Shown piece after piece: positions 46,711 to 58,804 of a stretch of 64,000 nt of DNA. Both the position numbers and the translations under genes were made by a program. The stretch is from positions 19,901,541-19,965,540 of the forward strand of contig NC_133537.1 in assembly GCF_048544455.1 (NCBI RefSeq), written 5' to 3'. This stretch comes from Silene latifolia. Its lineage: Eukaryota; Streptophyta; Magnoliopsida; Caryophyllales; Caryophyllaceae. The notes beneath the pieces are model-generated. The model saw only the letters and a program-made list of their open reading frames with translations. It did no database searches and was not told where the DNA came from. How positions within the stretch are numbered: the stretch's first letter is position 1; each line of letters begins with the position of its first letter.

Positions 46711-49441
46711 TATAACCTTTCCCACTATCATGTTTCCCACCATTTACTTGATCCTTTTATTTGCATGCCAAACTAAGTCTAACTACAGAGTATACACAAA
46801 TATTCCCACCATTTTTTAAATACCTTTTGTATTCAATACTCGTACCATATAGGATTTTAAAAGCCTTATTCAAAATTTTGATACTCGTATATTTGTAGAT
46901 GTAAACAGCCTTAATGGTCTTGTCCTAGAAAGATTTCAAATGACCTAATCCATAAAACCCTTAAAATAGCAACCCAAAATTTACATGAATAGAGCCACTC
47001 TAAAACAATTCATCAACAATTAACATGAGTAGATATCATCCCACCCTCACTTGACCAAGTCTCGTAGGAGACGGTCTCATAATAAGTTTATTATGAAATC
47101 ATCAATTGTAGTAAAAATGGTATAAGAGTTAAAAAAACCAATAGTACGAATTGTGAATAAAGGTAAAATAGGTACGCTTATTATGAAAATAGCCAAATAG
47201 GTACGTAAAAAAGTGTCAATTCTGCTTACGATCAACAATAAAAAGATTACAAAAAAAAAACAAAAAAAATGGTAGGGAAAAGTTGTCTCTCATTAATAAC
47301 TTAGTAAGAGATAGTCTATTCTAAGTTTTTGTGCACTGGTATTTTGACCTTGAAATTATTCTCTCACCACACTATTATTTATTTTTATAATTTAAAACTT
47401 ACAAATTTATCAAAATACCGAACTATTATGAAATAAATATTTGGTACTATATATGGGTTCATCTCATCATGATTTTATTATGAGACCAAGAAAGTCATTA
47501 TTCCCACTTCGTTTCTTTAAACAAATAGAAATCGAAAGAAATCAGTTTTCTCTAATTCAACGTATATAAAATGTTACTGGTACCTTTGTTTCTCTACTTA
47601 TAAGGATTTGTTCATATTCAACTTATAAGGAAACGTTTTTTTTACTTAGTTCAGGAAAAAAATGTGTAAATTTTTCTTTGAATATTTGAATAACTTTCAA
47701 CTAATTAGTAAACTAAATTACCCAAAAATCAAAAAAAATTGAGAATTGATGTAAATCAATTTTCTTTAGTATGATGTAATCTTGAAATGGAAAGCCATAA
47801 TGTAAATATGGGAGGAAGAGAATATTGATCACATTGGAACGTAATTGATTATTATAATCAATCAATAGCCTTTAATATTCTTTACTTAAATGAAGGATAC
47901 TAATCACAAAAAATTATGTGGGTAGATCAAACGAATTTTTTAGATGGAATATGTAAAATATCAATCAATTGCTTTTAATATTCTTAACTTAAATGAAGGA
48001 TGCTAATTGACGACTTGATTAGTTAATTTGTATAAATAGATAACAATTATATATTTGTATAAAATGATAAGATTCCGGGTAGTCAAATATATCCCGGATA
48101 TCAAGGAGTATAAAATGATAATATCCCGGATTGTGTTTGTTACTCTGATTAGAATATTCAACGCACATTTGAAATTATTGTTATTGTGATTTCCTAACAT
48201 GTATTAGGAAAGCTATTTAATAGTGTTAGGAATTTGTATGTGATTGCCTGTATCAATATATATATATTTTTTTTTTATAGTTTTAGGATTTCAGTAAATG
48301 ACACGTGGCGTAGGAGTAGGTGTTGACACACGGCGATCAAATAGATTGTTGGTTTCAGCTTTAATATAATATATGATGATATGATGGTGTAAAAAAACAT
48401 AACAACCCCGTCTTACCCAATAATAATAGAATATAAGCCTACTCGCCTAAAATCTAACCAAAATTAAAATAGGGCCAACATAATAATCTATTAACTCTCC
48501 ATCTAATTGCTTACTGCCGCCTCATCATCTCCCTCTCTTAAACCTCAATACCTTAATAATAGTTCCTACCGATAATATATATCTCGTCAATTTTGTGTTT
48601 CACCCGTCATGAACTAAGTTATTTAGGCCAAAATTAATGAAGAGCCATGTGTATGTTCTTATGTTGTTTTTTCAGAAATATAGATCTAATAAATTCCTTT
48701 TAATTTTTATTTAAAACAACATGCAAAATAATCTCCATAGAGTTTTATAATTCATTTATTTTAATTATCTTATTAGATTTCATTTTTAATATCTTACCAA
48801 AAAATTTAATATAGAAAGTATAACAATTTTAATTGTATAAATTGTGTAAGCTAATCTTCAGTTATGCTTTTTGGATTTTTCGTTATTTTATTAGTATGAT
48901 CAAAACTTCTATTCAAATAATTTCTGTAAAATATATTATTTCAGATTTTTTATATTTTTTTTTGTAAGTTTCATTTTGTTAATTATTATATGGCTTAATT
49001 GTGCAATTTGCAGGTGATTAAGCATCTATCACATAAATTTTGGTTCGTTTTAAGAGCGAATGTGTACTATTTTTTATTTTTCTTTTTTCATAAAAGTATT
49101 TTTTTTTTCGTTTTTTTCCGTTTTAATTATATTTTACTTCATAGTTAGTGTTTTTACTTTTAAATATTTTAATTTAATTTAATTTTTATGGTTGTTCTAT
49201 CTTTTCTATAGATAGATGTAAATTTTGTTAGTTTTTTGTGTTTTCATTTGTAGATTTGATTTTAATAAGATGATTATTTTCTTTTTTCTTTTTACTTTTA
49301 TATGGATATATTTTCTCGATTTATTTAATATTAGTATGATGAAAATTTCTATTCAAATAATTTCTTTAAATATGTACTCCATTTCTTAATAATTTTTTTT
49401 TTGAGTTTTATTTTAAATCTATTGATAGGATTTGCATTTCA
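46711..49441. other. AT-rich intergenic DNA
   Basis: No gene recognised. A 50-bp block ('caatcaat...cttttaatattctt.acttaaatgaagga') occurs twice, at about 47856-47906 and 47958-48009. An inverted pair GAGACGGTCTCATAATAAG (about 47069) and TTATTATGAGACCAAG (about 47475) may bound an old MITE. Confidence 0.4.
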
Positions 49442-49770
49442 CTAGTTGGTTGCACCGTGCGCAAAAGCGCACGGTCCTCCAAGATATTTTGATCTTTGAC
49501 GTTTCATGTGTGTCTTAGCGTATCTTTTTTTGGTTCAACTGTTTGTACATGTTGAGTATCGACTATCGGTCACAATAAAACTCTTGTTGTTATATTATTT
49601 TGATGGTTGAATCGAATGCAAACAAAATTACAACCATTCATAAATAATTCGTATTTAACTTTGTTGAGAGCATGAATATCAGAATATAACTACGCTTGTT
49701 AAAGAATACAATTACATGGAATATACAAAACATTAGTATTATGTTGTAACTTGTGAAATAACGTAATCAT
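49442..49770 (-). mobile_element. Helitron 3' terminus H8 and adjacent body
   Basis: Minus strand: GACCGTGCGCTTTTGCGCACGGT hairpin (stem perfect over nine pairs), GCAACCAA spacer, CTAG, T. The first 330 bp inside recur, diverged, at about 50960-51036 plus 52721-52980, so a second copy lies downstream. Confidence 0.6.
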
Positions 49771-50960
49771 CACTCCTCCTCTTCCCTCTCTTTTTTCATC
49801 ATATTAATCGCCCCTTAGCCCTTCTTACTCCCCCTCCTCCATTTTCCCTACCTTACCAACCCTCTACTTCGTCCTCCTCTTTCTCTTTCTTTTTCACTTT
49901 CTCTCCAACGCCGTCGCATCCTAAACCACCCCTTCCTCTTCAACATTGTGGTTCTCCTTCTTCCCTTTCCCTTTCCCCTTCCTCTTCCCCTATACCTTTT
50001 ATGTTCTCTTATCCTTCTTTTATCTATCCTTCATTGCCCCTCTTCCTCCTCCACTTACTCTCATATTACTCCTATTTTTCATAGTACTACTCCTCCATAT
50101 CTTCCCCTTTCTCCTCCCCCTTCCTTCCTTTCTTTTTCCTCTTTCCTTATCGTTCGCATCCTTCTATTTCCCTATCTTTCTACCTCTTCTTCTTTCCTCT
50201 TACTCTCTTTCTCGACCTTCATCCTTTTCTCCTTCCTCCTCCCTTATATATTCCATTTCGTATCCTTTTATACTTGCTCTCATATTATTATTCCTCCTAA
50301 TTTTCCTCGCCCTACTCCTCCATATATTCCCCTTTCTCCTCCCTCACCCTCACCCTTCATCTGTTTCTTTCCTCTTATCGTTCACATTCTTTCTTTTCAA
50401 TATCCCTACCTTATATTCTTTCCCCTTGTACTCTTCGTCAGCCTTCGTCCCTTTCCCCTTCCCTTTCTCCTCCTACTATTTATCCTACTCCCTTTTGCCT
50501 TTCCTCCTTCTCTCCCCCCATTCCTCGCTCCCTTCCCCCATTCTCTTCTTTGCTCATATTTCTTCTCTTTAACGTTGCCGCCTTCTAATCCTCATCCCTT
50601 GTCTCATCCTCCTTGTCCCATTTCCTATTCCTTCTTCCCCTTCTATTTCCATGTTTCCTTGGCTCCTCTTATGTCTAGTCTCTCTATGCCTATTCGAAGA
50701 AAATGACATCCTGATTACGATTGCCTCTATTAACTAATACACTAACGAAAATGAAATTCGATACATTTAATAAATTTTATTTTCTAAGAGGAGTTCTTTT
50801 ATAAATTTTCAAATTTCTCATTATAATCACTTCTTTTCCTATTACTACTACCTCTTCTTCTCCCCCCCATTCCTCACTCCCTTTTCCTCGTACCCCTTCA
50901 TCCTCTTATTTCCTCATACGTCTCCCCCTCTCTTGTACTCCTCTTTCTCTTTCCATTTTA
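49765..50960. repeat. Kilobase-scale pyrimidine-rich tract
   Basis: From about 49765 to 50700, and again at 50825-50960, the + strand is nearly all C and T (CTTCCTC-type words). ORFs of 208 and 252 codons here, rich in Phe, Leu, Ser and Pro, overlap in two frames and reflect composition only. It lies between the two related Helitron-like copies. Confidence 0.85.
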
Positions 50961-51558
50961 TCTCGTGCGATAGCCCAAGATATTCTTGATTGTTGTCGTT
51001 TCTTGCGCATGTTAACATATAATTTTTATGTTAGTTCACTACTACAGATACAGGCTATAACAACGGTCAAAAACCGTTGTTATATAAAAAAGCGGACGTT
51101 GTTAAAGCGTCCGTTATAGAAGGTTTTAACAACGGTTGGTTTACTTAAGGAAACCGTTGTTAAAACTATTAACCACGGTTTTATGTATAAACACCCGTTG
51201 TGGAAAGTGTGACTCAATTTTGGGGGGAAAGTTATAACAACGGGTTGTAATATACAAAACCGTTGTTATAACTAAAGACAACGGGTTGTTTTAAAATAAC
51301 CGTTGTTGTTTGTTCTTAAAAAATAAAAAAAAATAAATTAAATATTACTAGATGCATGCATAATTACTACTGTTAGAATTCCAATGCATGCATTATTACC
51401 GACATTCACTTGTACATATGAACGGATAATATGGAATGAGAAGGGTTAGTAATAGGATTTGAAGCAGCATTATTGAGAGAGATGATGATGATTATGGCAC
51501 AACTTCCTAACATATATATTAATTAAAAAGCAATTAACTCAACCCACACATTGCTTAG

Positions 51559-51566
51559 TATAAATA
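51559..51566 (+). promoter_or_regulatory. TATA box of the CACTA-borne ORF
   Basis: TATAAATA, 114 nt upstream of the ATG at 51680, followed by an A/C/T-rich leader (AAACTCTACTTAATC, AATCAAACTC) of the kind seen in plant 5' UTRs. Confidence 0.5.
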
Positions 51567-51679
51567 CATTGCATATCTCAACTAACATTTCCATTATCTC
51601 ATATATTCATCTCCAAACTCTAACTGTTAAAACAAACTCTACTTAATCTTTCAAATCAAACTCAAAAAACTCTAAGAAA

Positions 51680-51925
51680 ATGAATGATTTCATCCTAAAG
51701 ACTCTTACCATGATCGAGAACAACAACAACTTCATCCGCCGGTTCCTCCATATTGAGGAAAGTTTCAGGAGCTACCTTGCGGAAGCTCGATCCGCACTGA
51801 AGCACGCCAAAGAAGATGGCTTGATGGGAGAAGCAGCGAGATTGCAGCTATATGACGATATAGCAATCCGAACGGAACCTCCAAATAGCCAAGGAGGAGA
51901 GGATGGATACGATAGAGCACAATAA
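51680..51925 (+). CDS. Small 81-aa protein carried by the CACTA element
   Basis: The ORF opens MNDFILKTLTMIENNNNF, has a helical, charged middle (RRFLHIEESFRSYLAEARSA), and an acidic, Gly/Glu-rich end, with a stop at 51923-51925. I recognise no family. The start context (AAGAAAATGAATG) is good for plants and a TATA box lies at the right distance. It has no transposase-like motif. It may be a captured host gene fragment or a family-specific CACTA protein; no intron is evident. Confidence 0.42.
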   Translation: MNDFILKTLTMIENNNNFIRRFLHIEESFRSYLAEARSALKHAKEDGLMGEAARLQLYDDIAIRTEPPNSQGGEDGYDRAQ

Positions 51926-52720
51926 GATCCTCCATGAAAATATAAGAATTGCATTTTTACATATGTAATTTTTTTTTTTTAATTTATGTATTTATAAATA
52001 TATATATATATTAATTATGTTTATCTTACTTCTTCATCTTGCTTCTTCATTGTTTTAGTAACTAATTATGCGAACAATACTTAAACAAATAACATAATGG
52101 TCGATAAAAACACATATATGCAAAAGAAATAAATAGAAAAAGAAAATAATGACGATGACAAAGGACGGCGAGATTTACCTCGATAAATACGTAACGTAAT
52201 AGACGATGAAATCACAATGACGGCGAGAAGATAAAGCGACGATGAGAAAGAGAGAAATAGAGAAAGAGAGAAAGAGAGTGTGTATGTGTTTTGTGTTTGT
52301 TTGTCTCTTTGTGTTTGTGTTTGTGTATTAAGGGTTGTGTTTTGTGGCTGCAGCAGACTTACATTTCGTGGTTTATAGTATGGAAGGTATTGACAACGGT
52401 TATTAAACAACAACCGTTGTGAAATATGTTTTAACAACGGTTGTAAAAAACACCCGTTGTTAAATAAGTTTTAACAACGGGTTTCAAAAATAACCGTTGT
52501 GATTACTTTTCACTAACTTTGCGCCAATTTTGCGCCAAATTATTAACAACGGTTGTGCATGTGTGACCCGTTGTTAAAACTAATAACAACGGTTTTATAA
52601 CCATACCCGTTGTAATTGATTTTAGTGAAATTCGCGCCATACATTCTACAACGTCTATTGTGATTTTCGTGAATAATCGTTGTTAAAGGGCCGTTGTGGT
52701 TGCCTGTATTTGTAGTAGTG

Positions 52721-54497
52721 GTTGTAGGTACATGTTGATTCTCATTAAAGTAAACTATTGTCGTTGTACTTCATTGACAGGCAATTTGTCCCTAAACAAA
52801 ACAAGTACTCGTAAATAATTAACTCATATGTAATTTTGTCAAGAACATGATTCTTAAGACATAACCACCCCTTGTGTTTGAATGATTAGTTGGTAAATAA
52901 TATAATTACATTGAACATACAAGTCATTAACAGTACGTGTTAGCTCGTAGAGTAACATAAACACACATCACAAACCCAAATGAAACCAACAACGATGTAC
53001 AAACATGGTACATATTGCATCTATTATATTTTATTAAGATGCTTAACATAAATAATTGTGTTTATCAAACGTATAATTATACTAATCATTAGTCATTCAA
53101 TTGATGTTTTTCCATGGCAAAGCTCCACAAGTGACGATAATTAGAGACTATAATTTCTTTATTGAAGTTTTATCATTTTTAAACTTTAGAACATAACCAT
53201 CGCCAAATTGATCTATGAGCACGTGAGGATAATGCATAAATTTTCTTATAAATTTTCTTATAGAGATTATTTATAGATAATTCATAAAGTTTTTGTGTGG
53301 AAAACAACATATACGATGCATGAAACGGTGACGGTCACTATCGACCAGTATATTAAACAATTGTGGAAAAGGGGGTTTACCATCTTTTACTTCAGGTTAA
53401 GAGGTTTTCTAATGTATCACTCTTGTTTACCATCCTAAGATTAGAGAGGCAATTCGGGTCAATATAATGTCAGCCTACCCTTTCGGGTCGAGTCGGGTTC
53501 AGGTCAGGTCAAAATGATGTGTCAGGTCGGGCCATATCAAGTTTGTGCCTTATAAGGTCAACCTACCATTTCGGATTTAGCTCGGGTCAAATGATGTACC
53601 ATGTCTAATAAAGTTTGGTTTGGGTCATTATCAGGTCTACTTTATCTCATTACTTCAGTTTTGACCTATTTTAGTTTTCGAACATTATTTGGTCATTTAC
53701 TATTAAGTTAAACGTAAAAAAATAAACACTAAATCATTCCATTTTGATCAATATTAAGCTTAACAATTATCGAGTTATCATTTTAATCAAAACAGGTTCA
53801 TATCGGGTCGAGTTTGTTTGGGTCACTGATCATCGAACTGCCGTTATCTGGTAGGGTCGGTCATTTTTGGTTCACAAAATTCTCAAAGTTCTAGTTGTTG
53901 AGTCACTCAGATCGCGTCATAATTGTTAGCGTTGCCTGTGCCTATACTTACCAACTATAAGTCAAATAGGAATATAGGATGGAATGAACAAAGACGTCTG
54001 AGACTAATAATAGAACTTGAGTTGGTCTCACACATAAAGTCGTCTAGTCCTCCACTTATAAGCTATATTCGGCTCGTTGCCACAAACTTTAAAATTGTTT
54101 CACATTTTAGCTTGGACAAATTTGACAAAGTTCATAAACAAGTTCCATGAGATATGTTATCATAACATTGCTGACGTCACAATTTTCTCCATAAAACAAT
54201 GATCTCAATGTTTGGCTAGCTAACATATCACTAAAATACTTGACATAAGTTTTACTGGTTTTTCTAATGTCTGGATCATACATGATCAAAACCTGTGACC
54301 ATCATTGACACGGAGAAAAACATCAGGGACTAACTGTTGGACTTCCAGACTCGCTCTCATATGCCTTCCTTTTCCGTGTTTCACAACAAGGTGGCCTGTG
54401 TGAAAGAATCAATTGAATTTGAATCAACGAAAGATATATTTTCGTTCAAACAGCTAAAAAATCTATTGTCATGACAATAAGAGGATAGAACAATAAC
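52721..54497. other. Intergenic DNA with CGGGTC-rich stretch
   Basis: 52721-52980 is the rest of the second H8-like copy. 53450-53900 is rich in CGGGTC / GGTCAGGT words, the complement of the GACCC-rich stretches at 29560-29960 and 35090-35500. No gene was recognised. Confidence 0.45.
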
Positions 54498-54733
54498 TTA
54501 GGTGGAGCATAACATCTTCTTACTCTCTATGGGATAGTATTCTAGATACATCTGCTCCGATTTCTCAATTGGTGTCAAAGCCTCAAAGTTTTGCCACCTG
54601 CAATACCCAAAAATTTTCGAATACTTGGATCTATTTCGCCAAACCACACTTAGTTTGTGTGTAAGATGAGATAAGAAATGAACTTAATCACCTGTTTGCG
54701 TAAGCTCTCATTCTCCAGCAATGCCTTTTATTC
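54498..54733 (-). pseudogene. Two C-terminal exons of an unidentified gene
   Basis: Exon 54692-54733 and exon 54498-54597 on the minus strand join in phase across a GT-AG intron and read RAYANRWQNFEALTPIEK, then SEQMYLEYYPIESKK and a stop. Splice sites, phase and stop agree, which is unlikely by chance, but I do not recognise the family. No complete gene upstream in the same frame could be built, so I treat it as a fragment. Confidence 0.5.
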
Positions 54734-55331
54734 CTAGATAAAGCAGAGTAATCATGAAAGAGCGACGTTTAGTAAACTGAACATAAATGACTGGCTCGAA
54801 TTTAACGTACATGCACTGAATTTGGACCTCCAACACTGACCAACCACTTAACCACAAAACTTAGTTGAACTTCAAGCAATCATGTGGTATTATATTAAAG
54901 AAGTGGATGCGTAGTTATGGTGACTGAATCTAGAATTGGTTCCTAGTGAACAACTATATTTTATCCCTTTCTAACCATTACGTAAGAAAATTTCAATTGT
55001 TTGCTTCATAACATCACCGAAAACTGGCAACAGTGAACGAGCATAAAAACCACATTGAACAACTTAATATGTAAAAAAGAAAGTTGAATATAATTATGAT
55101 CTACATACCCCAGAAACTAAGTGCGTAAACATCAGCTCATACCTCTCCTATGTTTTTAAAAGAAACTATAGATTGGTCGTATTTTGATCGGTTTACCCTA
55201 ACACGCGTTGGTTAATCATCATTATACAAATTCTTCACAGTCAAGTAATGAAAGCGGATGCAATCACAAGGATGGTAAGATCAATTCAGTACCACTTATT
55301 TAACATTTGCAACAATTAAGATAAAGATTAC

Positions 55332-55494
55332 CTTTCAACAATTTAATGAGCACCAAGCTACTTGAATTGCTAGTTGCTTGCATCATAGGTCCCAAAACAA
55401 GAGTTGGGCAAACCGACACAACATCAAGGCCACTTGTTTGAACATATTCAAAAGTTTCAACCTCGGCTTCTGTTTTAGAAGCACAGTAACAATT
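55332..55494 (-). pseudogene. Exon of a cinnamoyl-CoA-reductase-like SDR
   Basis: 163-nt exon bounded by CTACAG and a GTAATC donor. It encodes NCYCASKTEAEVETFEY and SGLDVVSVCPTLVLGPMM, ending LVLIKLLKG. This is the catalytic YxxxK block (YCASK) and following strand of the extended short-chain dehydrogenases related to cinnamoyl-CoA reductase. Neither the upstream Rossmann glycine motif nor the downstream exons are found nearby, so only one clear exon is present. A segment at about 55521-55565 with DLYLWSDHGN in another frame may be a decayed preceding exon (the family has a WSD block there). Confidence 0.7.
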
Positions 55495-57648
55495 CTGTAG
55501 CGACATTAACAGGTCAGAAAATGTTAGTAAACCTGGCATATTACCATGGTCTGACCACAGGTAAAGGTCATCCCATCATGATTGAGATATTGCGTCATGA
55601 TAGAAACATGGCAAGCTTTGTACATATAACGGAAAAAGTCAGAACTTTGGTTCAATTGAAAATGAAAATAGTCAGATCTAACAGCACCCCAGAGAATTCT
55701 AGGAGCATGAAACACAACTTGGGCATAGAGTAAAAGAGTAGGGATTTGATCCATTAATAAAGATCAGATTTTTCCGTGTATGGTGATGATTCAGTCTCTA
55801 ATATATTCTTACATTTTATCAATAAAAAAAAGAGTAAAACAAACATAACTTTGAATGCGTTCGATGGTCAGACTCAAATATTAGTATAATCAAAATCCTA
55901 AAATAGAATCAAAGAAACAAAAAGCTGTAACTACTTTTCGGCTGCAACATGACCCACAACAACTCTGTTAGCCGAATAGCCGCCACAACATTATTATGTT
56001 AGCTGCCATATGATTCATAACTCTAAGACGGTTGTAGCTGTAACTACTCTCTCGCTGTTTTTCATGCTAATATTTTTGCCGATGATCTATGTCTAGAATG
56101 GAAATCCTAAATTACGCTCATAATGACCAAAAGCTTGCCTTTTTTTTAATGTTGGGAGTTCGACCCTCCTTCCTGGCAGAGTTTCGCTTGCCTTTTTTTT
56201 TTGGTTCCTTTATCGAAACCGAAGTGTGGGAGTGTACATTATCCTTAAGACGGTCTTAAGAAAAAATAGTACTATAATTTGCAGTTTCGCTTGTCTTTTT
56301 TTTTATTCCTTTCTCGAAAGCCCAAGTGCGGGAGTATACATTATCTTTAAGACCATCTTAAGCGAAAATAGTACTATGATTTGCAATTAGTTGTCACAAA
56401 ACTCTTTTTACAATATTTTTGTATAAGACCGTCTTATACAAATATGTACGTTAATATAATATTGTGACTATATGAAATGAATATACCCCTTTAATAGTCT
56501 ATTCTTAGTACTAAATTTTTTTTTATTAACATTAAGCATATTAGTGTAAATTCCGGTTACTACTATCTCAGATTTGTAAGTTTGAAACCGTACCCCATGT
56601 GAACAAATCCTAGATACGTTACTGCTACCAACTTAAATAAATGATCAGCTATCTGGCGCGCAAAAATGCTACAAGAAGACAGTAACCGAATACTTTTTGT
56701 CTGTAAATACTGCATCTTTGATTCCATCCATAAATCTATTGATAACAAAAATAACAAAATGCGTGGAACACATGAAATTTGAGCAGCAAAATATTATCAT
56801 ACTCGAAAGATCTGAGCCATGAAATTAGAATCACTTCGAATTTGTTGTTGAAAAGCAGTAGGGTTCACACTTCACAGCAGACATCTGGATTAAAGGTCAT
56901 CATTTCGTGACGAACTGCAACAACCACAACCCCATTTTTCAATCAATATACTCCTTACATACCAATATTACAATATAGACGTGATAAATTCCTACAATAA
57001 TCTCTATATCCAGGGCAATAATCACCTAGAGAGCAAGGCGGAACTCAAAATCATCCTTATCAAATCGCCATCAACAATACCTAAAGAACTCTGCTTCTCA
57101 TGATTCCTCATCTCCTTCCCATTATACAACAATTGTTGCTGCTATAACGCTATACCGCTCTGCAAACCTCACAATTTTGCGATAATTAAGTTAAACTTAA
57201 CTATAAAAAAGCATTGTTTAAGCTAATTACATTGCAAAACAGGATTAGATTCCTCAAAACCCAATGAAAACAGCAGTTGGGCAAATCCGTAAATCTGAAG
57301 TAACCTAAAAAATTAGCAATTAGTTAAACCTTTCACCTTGACTTCGATCAAAGCCTTGACATTTTCGACTTAGAGATTGCGAATTGGGATAAATGTCATA
57401 GATCAATGATAAATATACTTGAAAGTGACAAATTGATTGAAGAAAGTATGCAATTAGGGATTGAGAAACGGGCAAAAACTTACGGCTTTGTCGCGATCGA
57501 TGTCTAAAGTCATTATCTGTTCGTCTTCTCAAAACCAAGCAAAGATCAGACATATACCACACCATTCACAGAAGTATCGGAATTCAGAACAAACATTAAT
57601 AGAATAAAGGAGAGATGATTTAAGAAAAGACCTTTAAGTCTTTCTTAC

Positions 57649-58189
57649 TGAAACTCTCCAAATGCCTCAGTAATTGCAGAAGTTTCGATTCCACCTTCAA
57701 TTCAACAATAATTTGTCAAATATCATGCATCCAAGAGGTATAATTGTGTTTCGTAACAATTAGATATTTAGATGTACAAAGAATAATATACCTCTAGTAG
57801 CTCATCCAATGCCTGGCTTCCAGTGGTAATGTGGACTACTGGCTTTCTCTATTGAAAATGATGATTAAAATAGTTGTTAGTGAGACAACTGTAAAACATA
57901 GTTTAGAATTATAGTTTTACTCATGCTTTCGGAATCAGAATCTTAGAGGAAAGTAAAAAAAAAAAACAGTATCGGACCTTGAGTAACGCGTCGCTTCCAG
58001 TAATGTATCCGTAATTCTGATACATAGTAGATCAGTGCAAGCATAATTAGTTCAACAGTACACGATTCAGTGACAACACATATTAATGATTGAAATCAAT
58101 AACATTTGTCTACTAACCACTATCTTCTCAACAGCTTCACAGATTTTGTCGACTTTGGCCTCTAATAGTCCTTTGATTCCGGTTAGACT
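57649..58189 (-). pseudogene. DMC1: Partial DMC1 (meiotic recombinase) with four exons
   Basis: Four successive minus-strand exons match the N-terminal part of plant DMC1. 58118-58189 reads SLTGIKGLLEAKVDKICEAV. 57978-58016 reads NYGYITGSDALLK. 57792-57848 reads RKPVVHITTGSQALDELLE. 57649-57694 reads GGIETSAITEAFGEF. All are bounded by AG acceptors and GT donors. Exon three appears to lack one base in a Gly codon at its end (LLE where LLG is expected), which puts exon four out of frame. The first exons and everything from the Walker A segment (SGKTQ) onward are absent here. DMC1 forms strand-exchange filaments in meiosis; this piece covers only some 65-70 residues of about 340. RAD51 is excluded by TGSDALL and ITTGSQALDELL. 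Confidence 0.85.
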
Positions 58190-58461
58190 CTAAACATGTG
58201 ATTGTCAAATTACTAAACTTATATGGGCAAGCAAATAAAACCAACCCATATATAATTCAATAAAAGCCCTAAACATTACCCACGATTTACACAATAAAAT
58301 AAACAAACTAATACGATTACCCATTTCTTCCCAATTTCACACCATCCTTAGTTACCTTCAGCAAACCCTACACACAAATAAAAACTCAAAATTGGTTGGC
58401 TCGGACAAAAATTAACATCGAAATGACATGAAAATTCCAATGTAATAGAGATAGGACTAAC

Positions 58462-58642
58462 CAATTCGGTGTCACAAACAACAATACCACCAGCAGCCAA
58501 AGGAGCCATACCAAGTAACCTGCCGTGGTGTACCGATTTCCAATTCTCCAAAGACCCATTTTGATGCAAACTTTTGATCCATCCATTTCACCTCTTGTTG
58601 CTGTATACACTATCCCTTCCTTGTCCACCCATAACATAAACC
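58462..58642 (-). pseudogene. Exon-like fragment, possibly kelch-type
   Basis: 181 nt bounded by CAATTAG and a GTTAGT donor. One frame starts VYVMGGQGRDSVYS, which resembles a kelch repeat, before a stop; another frame reads GRLLGMAPLAAGGIVVCDTE. The frame switch suggests a decayed exon. Family identity is uncertain. Confidence 0.35.
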
Positions 58643-58804
58643 CTAATTGAAGAGATATCATCATCATCAAATTCAGAAAAAGAAACAAACTAATAAAATC
58701 AGTAAATAAACCGGTGAAAAGGGGACCTAATTTTAGATTGACAGAAACATTGAATCGAATAAGAAAAGGGGGAAAAGTAATTTGATTTTAGGGATAATAT
58801 TTAC

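Larger units (their letters stand above)
51037..52720. mobile_element. Non-autonomous CACTA transposon with a small gene
   Basis: Terminal inverted repeats CACTACTACAGATACAGGC and, at the right end, GCCTGTATTTGTAGTAGTG (18 of 19 matching), flanked by the 3-bp TSD GTT (51034-51036 and 52721-52723). Dense subterminal motifs AACAACGGTT / ACCGTTGTT fill the first 280 and last 330 bp in both orientations, as expected for transposase-binding repeats. No transposase ORF. The centre carries an 81-aa ORF with its own TATA box. Confidence 0.92.

Noticed and set aside
49946..50706. Two overlapping + strand ORFs of 208 and 252 codons
   Set aside because: They lie in a pyrimidine-only strand and encode Phe/Leu/Ser/Pro strings in two frames at once. 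Composition explains them.
52081..52437. 118-codon minus ORF in the CACTA right half
   Set aside because: Overlaps the subterminal repeats and a GA/CT microsatellite. No domain; at most the leader of a lost transposase gene.
57320..57565. 81-codon minus ORF with a possible donor after MTLDIDRDKA in another frame
   Set aside because: Could be a leader exon, but no acceptor-linked continuation or family was found. Not called as a gene.
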